Made by a program: the position numbers and the translations under genes. Under the pieces are notes generated by a model. The model saw only the letters and a program-made list of their open reading frames with translations, was not told where the DNA came from and did not search any database. DNA of 22,437 nucleotides, from positions 1-22,437 of the IMG/VR virus record IMGVR_UViG_3300043256_000172; one strand, written 5' to 3'. This document shows, in pieces, positions 11,834 to 18,012 of the stretch. Position 1 is the first letter of the stretch; each line of letters starts with the position of its first letter. The stretch comes from a virus.

Positions 11834-12282
11834 TGGCGAAGTTCTCGGAAGCCTCAACGATCTCCCAGATGTCCCAGCTCCTCGGCCTGGTCGCCGTCTT
11901 CATGACGATCTTCGGCGCCGCCTTCATCGCCCTCGCCGATCAACAAATAGATCAAAAGTATGCGACCGACGAGGACCTCCTGGCCGTCCAGGAACAAGTC
12001 GTTCTTCAAGTCGAGACGATCACGACCTCGGTCGAGGAGAACACGAAGGTCGTCCGCGCGACATCGAACTCGGTCGACGGGCTCGCCCTGGTCGTCATCG
12101 GCCTCCAGGTCTCGGACCTCGAGGACACGATCATCAACCTCGAGGCGGAGAAGCGGAGCGAGGGCGCCGGCTGGAACGAACGGGACGAGCGCAACCTTCG
12201 AGACCGCCAGCGCGCGCTCTCATCCCTGGAGATCCAGCGGACCGCGCTCCTCGAACGCCTGGTCGCCGGTCCTGGCGAATGA
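11833..12282 (+). CDS. Membrane-anchored coiled-coil protein of the lysis cassette, 149 aa
   Basis: ATG 11833 overlaps the endolysin stop (TGATG); the GTG at 11830 is an alternative. One transmembrane helix (LLGLVAVFMTIFGAAFIALA, ~16-35) is followed by a long polar helical region (YATDEDLLAVQEQVV, SVEENTKVVRATSNSV, DLEDTIINLEAEKRSEG) and a charged C-terminal coiled coil. It could be an additional holin-like or anti-holin protein, or a membrane-bound regulator of lysis. A holin role is less likely than for the next gene because there is one membrane segment and a long soluble tail. Confidence 0.7.
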   Translation: MAKFSEASTISQMSQLLGLVAVFMTIFGAAFIALADQQIDQKYATDEDLLAVQEQVVLQVETITTSVEENTKVVRATSNSVDGLALVVIGLQVSDLEDTIINLEAEKRSEGAGWNERDERNLRDRQRALSSLEIQRTALLERLVAGPGE

Positions 12283-12370
12283 CCGAAGGAGGCCCTCGCC
12301 GTCCAGGATCTCGAGATCTCCGAGACACGGATGACGGGCCGCTCGAACGCCGACCACATGGAAGAAGTCG

Positions 12371-12667
12371 ATGACCGAGATCTCGGACGACGCCGTGATC
12401 CGCTTCGCGAAGCGAGTCGACGCTCTCCGGATTATTCCGCGTTTTCTTGTCATAGCCTACGGCCTCTTCGTTGCCTGGTTCGCCTTCTACCTCGCCGACT
12501 GGATCATCGCCTACGACTTCACGGCCCTCGAGAACGAGGCGGTCGCGCTTGCTGTGATTGCTTTCCCGACCGGGGTCCTCGGCGTCATGGCCGGGGTCTT
12601 CGGGAAGATGTTCGACAATTATTGTCGGACGGGATCCTCGGATCCGGGCGGCCATAATGGCGGATAG
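12371..12667 (+). CDS. Holin, two transmembrane segments, 98 aa
   Basis: ATG 12371, with GGAAGAAG a weak ribosome site. There are two hydrophobic helices: IPRFLVIAYGLFVAWFAFYL (~21-40, with ADWI) and AVALAVIAFPTGVLGVMAGV (~58-77), followed by FGKMFDNYCRTG. The length, the two segments, the G-x-x-A-G-V-F-K-x-x-x-x-Y pattern after the second helix, and the position between endolysin and spanins all fit a small phage holin that forms the membrane lesion at lysis time. The 88-bp gap upstream holds only a GATCTCGAGATC palindrome (12307-12318). Confidence 0.78.
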   Translation: MTEISDDAVIRFAKRVDALRIIPRFLVIAYGLFVAWFAFYLADWIIAYDFTALENEAVALAVIAFPTGVLGVMAGVFGKMFDNYCRTGSSDPGGHNGG

Positions 12668-12673
12668 ACTTCG

Positions 12674-13054
12674 ATGAACATCCAGGCCCTCCTCGTCGTC
12701 CTGGTATTAGGTGGCGGAATGATCGCCGCCGGCGGCTTCCTGGTCAAGGGCCAGATCGACATGAGGGTCGCCGCGGAAGTGGCCGCCAGCGCCGAGCGGA
12801 CACGCGCCGACCTGGCCGAACAACAACGCGATCGTCTCGAGAGGGACATCGTCAACGAACGAGAGCGCCAGGCGGAACTCCAGACGGAGCTCCAGGCCGC
12901 CCGCGACCTAGAAGCAAACACGACGGAAGTCCTCGAAGACCGTGATCGTCTCCAGCGCCTCACCCAGGCGAAGCCCGGCTTGATCGAGAGACAAGCGCGA
13001 CGGGCGACGACGAAGGTCTGGGCGGACATCGAAGTCGAAAGCCGTGAACATTAA
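12674..13054 (+). CDS. Inner-membrane spanin subunit (Rz-like), 126 aa
   Basis: ATG 12674, six bases after the holin stop. An N-terminal transmembrane helix (ALLVVLVLGGGMIAAGGFLV) acts as signal anchor. It is followed by a long periplasmic coiled coil (AERTRADLAEQQRDRLERD, then ERQAELQTELQAARDLEA). The ending DRLQRLTQAKPGLIERQARR, then TTKVWADIE, is the typical K-P-G-L-I-x-x-x-x-x-x-x-T-x-x-x-x-x-x-I-E end of i-spanins. It pairs with the lipoprotein encoded in the overlapping next gene to fuse inner and outer membranes. TAGACT at 12665-12670 is too close to the ATG for a leadered transcript. Confidence 0.85.
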   Translation: MNIQALLVVLVLGGGMIAAGGFLVKGQIDMRVAAEVAASAERTRADLAEQQRDRLERDIVNERERQAELQTELQAARDLEANTTEVLEDRDRLQRLTQAKPGLIERQARRATTKVWADIEVESREH

Positions 13055-13391
13055 AGCCGGCGCCGCTCTGGTCCTCCTGGGCGTTCTGCCTGGTTGCTCT
13101 CTTTTTGGCTCGAAGCCTCCCGACGTCACGATCGAGGAGCGCCCGACGATCGTCGTCTGTGACACGACGCCCAGGCCCGACGCCCTGGATCTCAAGGACA
13201 CCCCGCCGACCCTGGTCATGAACACGGCCGAGGTCTGGGGCTATTGGTTCGACTCCGAGCTCTACGCCGCGCTCGCCGAGAACCTCCAGGCGATGAGGTC
13301 CTGGATGACCCAGTCCCGAGCGATCCGGAACAAGCTCGTCGCCTGTATCGAGGACCACAACGCCGGCGTCCAGGATCCGCTCCCAGATTAG
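13044..13391 (+). CDS. Outer-membrane spanin lipoprotein (Rz1-like), 115 aa
   Basis: GTG 13044 overlaps the last 11 nt of the i-spanin gene in a different frame, a usual arrangement for spanin pairs. The N-terminus (KAGAALVLLGVLPGCSLFG) is a lipoprotein signal with a lipobox ending LPGC, so Cys18 would be lipidated and anchored to the outer membrane. The mature part starts Pro-rich (KPPDVTIEERPTIVVC) and ends in a helical region that may contact the inner spanin. The presence of an o-spanin implies a Gram-negative host. It is followed by the 670-bp repeat region. Confidence 0.82.
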   Translation: MNIKAGAALVLLGVLPGCSLFGSKPPDVTIEERPTIVVCDTTPRPDALDLKDTPPTLVMNTAEVWGYWFDSELYAALAENLQAMRSWMTQSRAIRNKLVACIEDHNAGVQDPLPD

Positions 13392-13488
13392 GCGGGGCCG
13401 GAAGGTATGGCGGCAAGCGGAGCGGCGCCTCGGTCAATCCCGAGATCGTCGTCACCGCGGCCTGGAGCCGCCGGTCTCGCCTTCCCGC

Positions 13489-13775
13489 AAAAGTCCCGAG
13501 TTTGAGATGGCCGCCGGCTACATTTTCCGAGGGCCTCCGAAAAAGTGGTTTCTCGTGTAATTACAAATAAAAGCCGAGTTTGACGGCCGAGAAAATTGTA
13601 TTTTCCGAGGGCCTCCGAAACTTCGGTTTCTTCTGTAATCATAAATAAAAGCCGAGTTTGAGATCGCCGGCGCGAATTAAATCTCGAGGCCTCCGAACTC
13701 GGCCCGAACGGACAAGTCGCGAAAAAGTCCCGAGTTTGAGCTCGCCCCGAAATAGAACGACCCCTGGAGGCCCCG
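13489..13775. repeat. Tandem imperfect repeat array A, ~78-bp period, four copies
   Basis: The box AAAAG(TC)CCGAGTTTGA occurs at 13489, 13569, 13647 and 13723, spacings of 80, 78 and 76 bp. Between the boxes GGCCTCCGAA recurs at 13532, 13610 and 13688, exactly 78 bp apart. The middle copies also share TGTAAT..A.AAATAAAAG. Plus-strand stop codons interrupt all coding. Because the period is a multiple of three, minus-strand frames stay open as 26-residue repeats, but no start or ribosome site supports a gene. Function unknown; cis-acting DNA or structured RNA is likely. Confidence 0.85.
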
Positions 13776-13798
13776 CCCAGCAACGGTTCCAGCGTCTA

Positions 13799-14000
13799 CA
13801 ACCACTTCGAGCAAGTTCGCCGGCCCAGGAGCTCCAAAACTCGGACCCCCGTCCGCGGACCAGGTCCTCGAGGCCTTCAACCACTTCGGCCAGTTTCGCC
13901 GGCCTGGAGGCCCAAAAACTCGACCCCCTTCCCAGGGAGGCGGATCCGCGGGCTCTTAATCGTTCGGAGCAAGTTCGAGCTCCAGGAGGCCCAAAAACTC
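13799..14000. repeat. Imperfect repeat array B, ~78-bp period, three copies
   Basis: GGAG(C/G)(T/C)CCAAAA(A)CTCG occurs at 13828, 13906 and 13985, spacings of 78 and 79 bp. The first two copies are also preceded by CAACCACTTCG..CA.TTCGCCGGCC (13799, 13878); the third is preceded by a variant, CGTTCGGAGCAAGTTCGAGC. The CAAAACTCGG core is roughly the reverse complement of the CCGAGTTTGA box of array A, so the two arrays may be inverted relatives. No coding potential on the plus strand is convincing. Confidence 0.75.
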
Positions 14001-14025
14001 GAGGCCCTCTCGTCTCGCCGGATGT

Positions 14026-14070
14026 TAGACTCCCCCAGCCGAACATCCACAAAAGGAGGCCGTGATGGCC
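14026..14070 (+). promoter_or_regulatory. TAGACT -10-like element and GTGAT-loop hairpin over the start codon
   Basis: TAGACT (14026-14031) lies at the end of the repeat region. GGCC (14058-14061) pairs with GGCC (14067-14070) around GTGAT, so the stem covers the end of the AAAAGGAGG ribosome site and the loop and stem contain the ATG (14065-14067). No -35 box is seen. It probably starts the transcript for the small-gene and packaging region. Confidence 0.4.
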
Positions 14071-14292
14071 GAAAACAACACCCCCCAGGTCGAGGTCCCG
14101 CCGCTCCTGGTTCAACGTATGGGCAAGAAGTGGCGGATCGTCTACAAGGAGAACCGCAACCTCGCGAAGTTCAACTCGGGCGAGCCCGTCGACGACGGCG
14201 GCTTCCCGACCCAGGAGGAGGCGATGATCCACATGAGCAAGGTCACGAGCGGCTTCAAGACCTCCGACCCCGAAGAAGAGAACGTCGCCTAA
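14065..14292 (+). CDS. Hypothetical protein, 75 aa
   Basis: ATG 14065 is preferred over the in-frame GTG at 14062 because AAAAGGAGG ends 6 nt before it. The short protein has a compact basic core (KKWRIVYKENRNLAKFNSG), then DGGFPTQEEAMIHMSKV and an acidic tail (SDPEEENVA). The K-W-R-I-V...F...F-x-T-x-E-E-A-x-x-H pattern suggests a small AP2/DRBM-like beta-beta-beta-alpha fold, but the family is not recognised. It is the first gene of the run leading to the packaging genes. Confidence 0.7.
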   Translation: MAENNTPQVEVPPLLVQRMGKKWRIVYKENRNLAKFNSGEPVDDGGFPTQEEAMIHMSKVTSGFKTSDPEEENVA

Positions 14293-14293
14293 G

Positions 14294-14467
14294 ATGCGCC
14301 AGCCGGACGACCCAGGCCTCGATCCCCTGGATCCTCCGGACCCCTTCGAGGATCCGTTCGCCGGCTTGAAGTCCCAGACCTGGGTCCGCGTCTACTTGAT
14401 CCTCGTCTTCCTGGGCGCGATCGCCTGGGCCGCCTGGTCGGTGTATGCTTCGACCGTCCACGAATAG
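14294..14467 (+). CDS. Single-pass membrane mini-protein, 57 aa
   Basis: ATG 14294 starts one base after the previous stop. The N-terminal half is acidic and Pro/Asp-rich (DDPGLDPLDPPDPFEDPFAG). The C-terminal half is one membrane helix (VRVYLILVFLGAIAWAAWSV) with a very short tail (YASTVHE). Family unrecognised. It is the first of three consecutive membrane mini-proteins and ends just before the ribosome site of the next. Confidence 0.65.
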   Translation: MRQPDDPGLDPLDPPDPFEDPFAGLKSQTWVRVYLILVFLGAIAWAAWSVYASTVHE

Positions 14468-14476
14468 GAGAACAAC

Positions 14477-14617
14477 ATGACCGGCAACCTCACCGCGATC
14501 GCGACGGGCGTCATCATCGGCCTCGTCCTGGTTCAACTCTATCCGCCGAGCGCCCGGATCGGCGTCTGGATCGTCAACAAGGCGAAGGCCCTCATCCAGA
14601 AGATCCGCGACCGATGA
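14477..14617 (+). CDS. Single-pass membrane mini-protein, 46 aa
   Basis: ATG 14477 follows AGGAGAACAAC, the strong ribosome cassette used by several genes here, which is the main reason to trust it. The N-terminus (LTAIATGVIIGLVLVQLY) is a membrane helix, followed by PPSARIGVWIVNKAKAL and a basic amphipathic end (IQKIRDR). The stop overlaps the next start (ATGA). Function unknown; holin-like or envelope-modifying roles are possible. Confidence 0.65.
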   Translation: MTGNLTAIATGVIIGLVLVQLYPPSARIGVWIVNKAKALIQKIRDR

Positions 14618-14727
14618 GGAAGGGCGCGATCTGGTTCATCGTCCTCCTCCTGGTCGCGATGCTCGTCCTCCTCGTCGCCCCAGTGATCGGCCAGCTCTTC
14701 GGCATCCTCCCAGGGATGGATCCGTGA
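14614..14727 (+). CDS. Single-pass membrane mini-protein, 37 aa
   Basis: ATG 14614 overlaps the previous stop, and the GTG of the next gene overlaps its own stop. Nearly the whole protein is one hydrophobic helix (AIWFIVLLLVAMLVLLVAPV) with a basic start (MRKG) and a short end (GILPGMDP). Its size and composition recall small phage membrane toxins or pinholins, but no family can be named. It is supported mainly by the unbroken chain of overlaps. Confidence 0.6.
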   Translation: MRKGAIWFIVLLLVAMLVLLVAPVIGQLFGILPGMDP

Positions 14728-14945
14728 CGAAGAAGAAGCCCTCGAAGAAGAAGGCCTCGAAGCCGGCGAAGCCGAAGATCCGGATCCTCGCCCAGGTCGA
14801 GCTCACGCCGGCGGTCGTCGAGATCCTCAAGTCGTCCGAGGCGAAGCTCTACCTCACCGGGATCGACCGGGCGAACGGGAAGCTCCAGGCGATGATCCGC
14901 CGCGAGGAGGTCCTGGCTCAACACCCAGGTCACGCCAGGCGATGA
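14724..14945 (+). CDS. Small basic hypothetical protein, 73 aa
   Basis: GTG 14724 overlaps the previous stop. The N-terminus is strongly Lys-rich (TKKKPSKKKASKPAKPKIR), followed by a small domain (ILAQVELTPAVVEILKSSEA, then KLYLTGIDRANGKLQAMI). The basic start could bind DNA or RNA. Family unrecognised. It is coupled to the following gene by ATGA. Confidence 0.65.
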   Translation: MTKKKPSKKKASKPAKPKIRILAQVELTPAVVEILKSSEAKLYLTGIDRANGKLQAMIRREEVLAQHPGHARR

Positions 14946-15139
14946 AGATCCGCGCCTGGTTCACGAGCGCGCGCTTCCGCCTGGCCTGGCTCATCATGCC
15001 GGCGGACGTCAAGGCCCTCACCCTCAAGCCCGACTTCGAGATCGAGATCCTCCCGAAGGCGCCGAAGCCGCTCTGGATCGCCAGGAGGAAGGCGATGTTC
15101 CAGTTCGGCTACGACCCCAGGGACACGGCGACCCCGTAG
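14942..15139 (+). CDS. Hypothetical protein, 65 aa
   Basis: ATG 14942 overlaps the previous stop. The product is basic and partly hydrophobic at the N-terminus (KIRAWFTSARFRLAWLIMPA), perhaps an amphipathic or membrane-associated helix. It continues with DFEIEILPKAPKPLWIARRK and a short tail. No motif is recognised. Its stop (TAG 15137-15139) shares its last base with the GTG of the next gene. Confidence 0.6.
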   Translation: MKIRAWFTSARFRLAWLIMPADVKALTLKPDFEIEILPKAPKPLWIARRKAMFQFGYDPRDTATP

Positions 15140-15285
15140 TGGCCGGCCCGTCAAAAAACAAAGCGCGCAACCAGACGACCGGATCCGAGCGACACGTCGA
15201 CGACGCCGCCTGGTTCAAGGCCCGCAAGCTCCGCGCCAGGAAGCGGAACAAGATCGCGAAGGCCTCGAGGAAGGCGAACCGATGA
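15139..15285 (+). CDS. Very basic small protein, 48 aa
   Basis: GTG 15139 overlaps the preceding TAG by one base. The sequence is almost all basic and polar (GPSKNKARNQTTGSERHVDD, then WFKARKLRARKRNKIAKASR), suggesting nucleic-acid binding. The stop overlaps the next ATG. Family unrecognised. The ORF is short and start evidence is only positional. Confidence 0.5.
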   Translation: MAGPSKNKARNQTTGSERHVDDAAWFKARKLRARKRNKIAKASRKANR

Positions 15286-15554
15286 CGATCAAGGCCGACC
15301 CGGAGCTTCAACACGTCCTCGGCCATCTCTCGAACGCGATCCGGTACACTTCCCAGGACAACCCCGAGGCCGCCCGATACGAGCTCGACTCGATCGAGGG
15401 GCTCATCTTTTTCGACACCGACGAGGCGTTCGTCGGTCACGCGCGAGGGCTAGAAAATGAGCGGACACAAACAGACACCGAGACCGACCGGAGCCAGGAA
15501 GAGGCGGGCGCCTTGCCGAAAGCGGAACCCCTGCCGAAACCGTCCGAAGCGTAG
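15282..15554 (+). CDS. Hypothetical protein, 90 aa
   Basis: ATG 15282 overlaps the previous stop (ATGA). The N-terminal two thirds look folded and helical (DPELQHVLGHLSNAIRYTSQ, then PEAARYELDSIEGLIFF). The last 30 residues are acidic and Pro-rich (ERTQTDTETDRSQEEAGA), and their DNA is overlapped in another frame by a basic ORF at 15457. The family is unknown. Confidence 0.65.
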   Translation: MTIKADPELQHVLGHLSNAIRYTSQDNPEAARYELDSIEGLIFFDTDEAFVGHARGLENERTQTDTETDRSQEEAGALPKAEPLPKPSEA

Positions 15555-15570
15555 CCGCCCGAAGAAGTGA
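15457..15570 (+). CDS. Possible overlapping basic mini-protein, 37 aa
   Basis: ATG 15457 with GAGGG upstream, lying 98 nt inside the end of the previous gene in another frame. The product is extremely basic with two Cys (TGARKRRAPCRKRNPCRNRP, then KRSRPKK). Its TGA overlaps the GTG of the RusA-like gene (GTGA), matching the coupling used at most junctions here. Without it the RusA start would have no coupled upstream gene. It could still be a chance ORF. Confidence 0.4.
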   Translation: MSGHKQTPRPTGARKRRAPCRKRNPCRNRPKRSRPKK

Positions 15571-16019
15571 GCGACCAGATCCAGGTCTTCCCGATCGTCC
15601 CCGTCGCCTACGTCCGCCAGACCCAGGCGGACAAGTGGAAGAAGCGCCCGGCCGTTCTCAAGTATCGGGCCTTCCGCGACGAGGTCCAGCTCCGGATCCA
15701 CGAGCTCCCGACGGACTTCTTCCACATGGTTTTCCTCATCCCGGTCCCGAGGTCCTGGTCCCAGGTCCGGAAGGACAAGATGATCGGCCGGCCTCACCTG
15801 GGAACGCCCGACAAGGACAACCTCGAGAAGGGCCTCCTCGACGCCGTCTTCCGGTTCGGGGACGACGGTCACGTCTGGAACACGGCCTCGACGAAGCTCT
15901 GGGCGAACCAGGGCGCGATCATCATCGCCGACGACTATCTTCCGTTCTACGAGATCCCGGTCGACCTTGCCGAACTTGTCCGCGGCTCCTGGGAAGTCCA
16001 TGATCGGATCCTCGTGTGA
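15567..16019 (+). CDS. RusA-like Holliday-junction resolvase, 150 aa
   Basis: GTG 15567. The RusA signature is clear: GTPDKDNLEKGLLDAVFRFG (79-98) holds the D-x-D-N-x-x-K-x-x-x-D-A core with candidate metal-binding Asp82, Asp84 and Asp92, followed by DDGHVWN and TKLWANQGAIIIA, the lysine-bearing strand. The N-terminus (IQVFPIVPVAYVRQTQ) supplies the first strand. RusA enzymes are dimeric endonucleases that cut four-way junctions; in phages they often sit just before terminase genes and help debranch DNA for packaging, as here. Confidence 0.85.
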   Translation: MSDQIQVFPIVPVAYVRQTQADKWKKRPAVLKYRAFRDEVQLRIHELPTDFFHMVFLIPVPRSWSQVRKDKMIGRPHLGTPDKDNLEKGLLDAVFRFGDDGHVWNTASTKLWANQGAIIIADDYLPFYEIPVDLAELVRGSWEVHDRILV

Positions 16020-16037
16020 GACGACGGCGGGGCCGTG

Positions 16038-16559
16038 ATGGCGGAAGAACAGAAGAAGACGAACGGACACAACCAGGACGACTCCACGCGGGCGCGCGGG
16101 ACCTGGCTCATGTCCGAGGACCTGGTCCGCTTCCTGGAGCTCCTCCGGAACAACGGGAACGTCTCCATGTCGGCCCGGCTCATCGGCCGATCACGCTCCA
16201 CGATCTACGCCTTCGCCGGCAAGGCCCCGAGCTTCCGCGAAGCAATGCGCGAGGCGATGACCGAGGGCCGCGAGCTCCTCCTGGGCGAGGGCTGGCGACG
16301 CGCGACCCAGTGGACCGAGCTCTTCGACGACGACGGGAAAGTCATCGCCAGGCAACCCCCGAGCGATCGCCTCCTCTCCCAGCTCATCGGCGGCTATTTC
16401 CAGGAGTTCAAGCCAGGCCGAGGCGACGATCTTCCTCCCGACGAGCTCCTCCCGGAGACCGCGGACTTGACCCTTCTCTCGGATCCGGAGCTCGAGGCCC
16501 TCGAGCGGATCCTGGCGAAGGTCGCGCCGGACGACCGTGTCGGCGCTGGCGCGGGTTAG
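16038..16559 (+). CDS. terS: Terminase small subunit, 173 aa
   Basis: ATG 16038 is preferred; the adjacent GTG 16035 is the alternative. The ribosome site is weak (GGCGGGG). Residues ~27-60 (EDLVRFLELLRNNGNVSMSA, then RLIGRSRSTIYAFAG) form an HTH of the kind used by small terminases to recognise packaging DNA (N-V-S-x-S-A-R-x-I-G-x-S-R-S-T-I-Y). Next comes FREAMREAMTEGRELLLGEG, a helical oligomerisation region, and an acidic C-terminus. It lies directly upstream of the large subunit and overlaps it by 23 nt. Confidence 0.82.
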   Translation: MAEEQKKTNGHNQDDSTRARGTWLMSEDLVRFLELLRNNGNVSMSARLIGRSRSTIYAFAGKAPSFREAMREAMTEGRELLLGEGWRRATQWTELFDDDGKVIARQPPSDRLLSQLIGGYFQEFKPGRGDDLPPDELLPETADLTLLSDPELEALERILAKVAPDDRVGAGAG

Positions 16560-18012
16560 GGCGGAACGAGCTCGTCGAGGTCTCGGTCTCCACGACTTCA
16601 TCGACGCCGCCTGGTCGGAGGTCGATCCCTCTCCGCTAGTCCTGGGCCGCTACACGCGGACGCTTTGCTGGGTCCTCGAGCAAGTCCTCAAGGGCCGGAT
16701 CAAGCGCCTCATCATCAACGTCCCGCCCGGTCACATGAAGAGCCTCACGGTCTCGGTCTTCTGGCCGGCCTGGGCCTGGCTCATGTTCCCCGAGTACACC
16801 TTCGCCTTCACCGCCTACCGCGGCGACCTGGCGCTTCGAGACGCGGATCGGTCTCGGGATCTCATCCGCTCGCCGTTCTACCAGGACCTCCTCACCGGCC
16901 GGCCTGGCGGCTTCAAGCTCCTCCGCTCCGGCCAGGACACGAAGAGCCGGTTCGCGAACACGAAGGGCGGCTATAGATTCTCGAGCGCGGTCTCGGGGAT
17001 CATGGGAGAAGGCGGCCGGATCGTCGTCATCGACGACCCGCACAACGTCGAGCAAGCCGAGAGCGACACCTTCCGCGACGAGACCGTCCGCAAGATCCGC
17101 CTCGCGCTCCCGACCAGGGTCCGCTCGAAGGACGGCGCGGTCGTCGTCATCATGCAACGGCTACACCCTCGAGATCTCACCGGCGTCCTCCTGGAGGAGG
17201 AGCCCGGTCTCTGGACCCACTTGATGCTCCCGGCCCAGTTCGAGCCCTCCTGGCGCGACGCCGACGGCCTACACGGTCATCCTCATCCGTGTCCGTTCGA
17301 CTGGCGGACCGAACCAGGCGAGCTCCTCTTCCCCGAGCTCTTCGACCAGAAGCGGATCGACGAGCTCAAGGTCGGGCTCACCGAGTACGGCGAAGCCGGC
17401 CAGCTCCAGCAACGCCCGCATCCACGCGAGGGCGGCATGATGAAGCGCGACGACTTCAAGATGATCGACGCCGGCGAAGTCCCGAAGGGCGGCGTCATCG
17501 TCCGCGGCTGGGACCTGGCGGCGACCGATGCTCGAGAGGCGAACGCGAAGAACGCGGCCTGGACCGTCGGCTTGCGTCTCCGGTACGTCAAGCGCAAGAT
17601 CTACATCGAAGACGTGATTCGGTTCCGGGGATCGCCGCATAAAGTCCGGACAAAAATGAGAACAGCGGCGGACCAGGACGGGAGGGTCGTCATTATCGAC
17701 TTCCCGCAGGATCCCGGCCAGGCTGGCAAGGCCCAGGCGGAAGACATCGCCGCGGACTTTCCAGACCGGCGGGCCTACTACTCGCCCGAGAGCGGCGACA
17801 AGACGGTCCGGGCCGAGGCCCCCGCGGCGCAAGTCGAAGCCGGGAACGTCTACCTCGTTCGCGGAGCCTGGAACGGCTTGTTCCTGGACGAGGCCGCGGC
17901 CTTTCCTGGCTCGACGTTCAAGGACCAGATCGACGCGCTCTCGCGAGCGTATCACCGGGCCGTGAGGGCTCCCGCCAGACCCAGGTCCGGCGCTATTTCA
18001 GGAGCCGCATGA
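16537..18012 (+). CDS. terL: Terminase large subunit, 491 aa
   Basis: GTG 16537, inside the end of the terS gene. The ATPase domain has an adenine-binding region, Walker A NVPPGHMKS (61-69) and Walker B RIVVIDDPHN (161-170), with MQRLHPRDL (206-214) as coupling motif. The RNase H-like nuclease domain follows with RGWDLAATD (323-331), DFPQDPGQAGKAQ (388-400) and FKDQIDALSRAYHRAV (461-476), carrying the three metal-binding acidic positions. The motor packages DNA into the prohead and cuts it. About 15 residues after AYHRAV (PARPRSGAISGAA) look non-conserved, and their DNA contains a GTGAG hairpin for the portal leader. Confidence 0.95.
   Translation: MSALARVRAERARRGLGLHDFIDAAWSEVDPSPLVLGRYTRTLCWVLEQVLKGRIKRLIINVPPGHMKSLTVSVFWPAWAWLMFPEYTFAFTAYRGDLALRDADRSRDLIRSPFYQDLLTGRPGGFKLLRSGQDTKSRFANTKGGYRFSSAVSGIMGEGGRIVVIDDPHNVEQAESDTFRDETVRKIRLALPTRVRSKDGAVVVIMQRLHPRDLTGVLLEEEPGLWTHLMLPAQFEPSWRDADGLHGHPHPCPFDWRTEPGELLFPELFDQKRIDELKVGLTEYGEAGQLQQRPHPREGGMMKRDDFKMIDAGEVPKGGVIVRGWDLAATDAREANAKNAAWTVGLRLRYVKRKIYIEDVIRFRGSPHKVRTKMRTAADQDGRVVIIDFPQDPGQAGKAQAEDIAADFPDRRAYYSPESGDKTVRAEAPAAQVEAGNVYLVRGAWNGLFLDEAAAFPGSTFKDQIDALSRAYHRAVRAPARPRSGAISGAA
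17957..17971 (+). promoter_or_regulatory. GTGAG-loop hairpin inside the 3' end of terL
   Basis: GGGCC (17957-17961) pairs with GGCTC (17967-17971, one G-T pair) around GTGAG. The sequence GCCGTGAGGGCT is the same as in the leader at 381-392. It lies 40 nt before the portal start, in the non-conserved last codons of terL. No good -10 is visible upstream (TATCAC at 17950), so it may act by processing rather than initiation. Confidence 0.4.

Noticed and set aside
12307-12318. Perfect 12-bp palindrome GATCTCGAGATC upstream of the holin
   Set aside because: GATC and CTCGAG are both very frequent in this genome, so the combination is likely to be chance.
12665-12670. TAGACT before the inner spanin as a promoter
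   Set aside because: It lies only three bases before the ATG, leaving no room for a leader or ribosome site; kept as coincidence.
13489-14000. CRISPR array
   Set aside because: The whole ~78-bp unit is partly conserved rather than short identical repeats with unrelated spacers, the copies are imperfect, and no cas gene is nearby.
13388-14232. Minus-strand ORFs with 26-residue repeats across the repeat region
   Set aside because: The 78-bp period is a multiple of three, so any frame without a stop stays open and looks periodic. No ribosome site or plausible start was found, and several frames are open at once.
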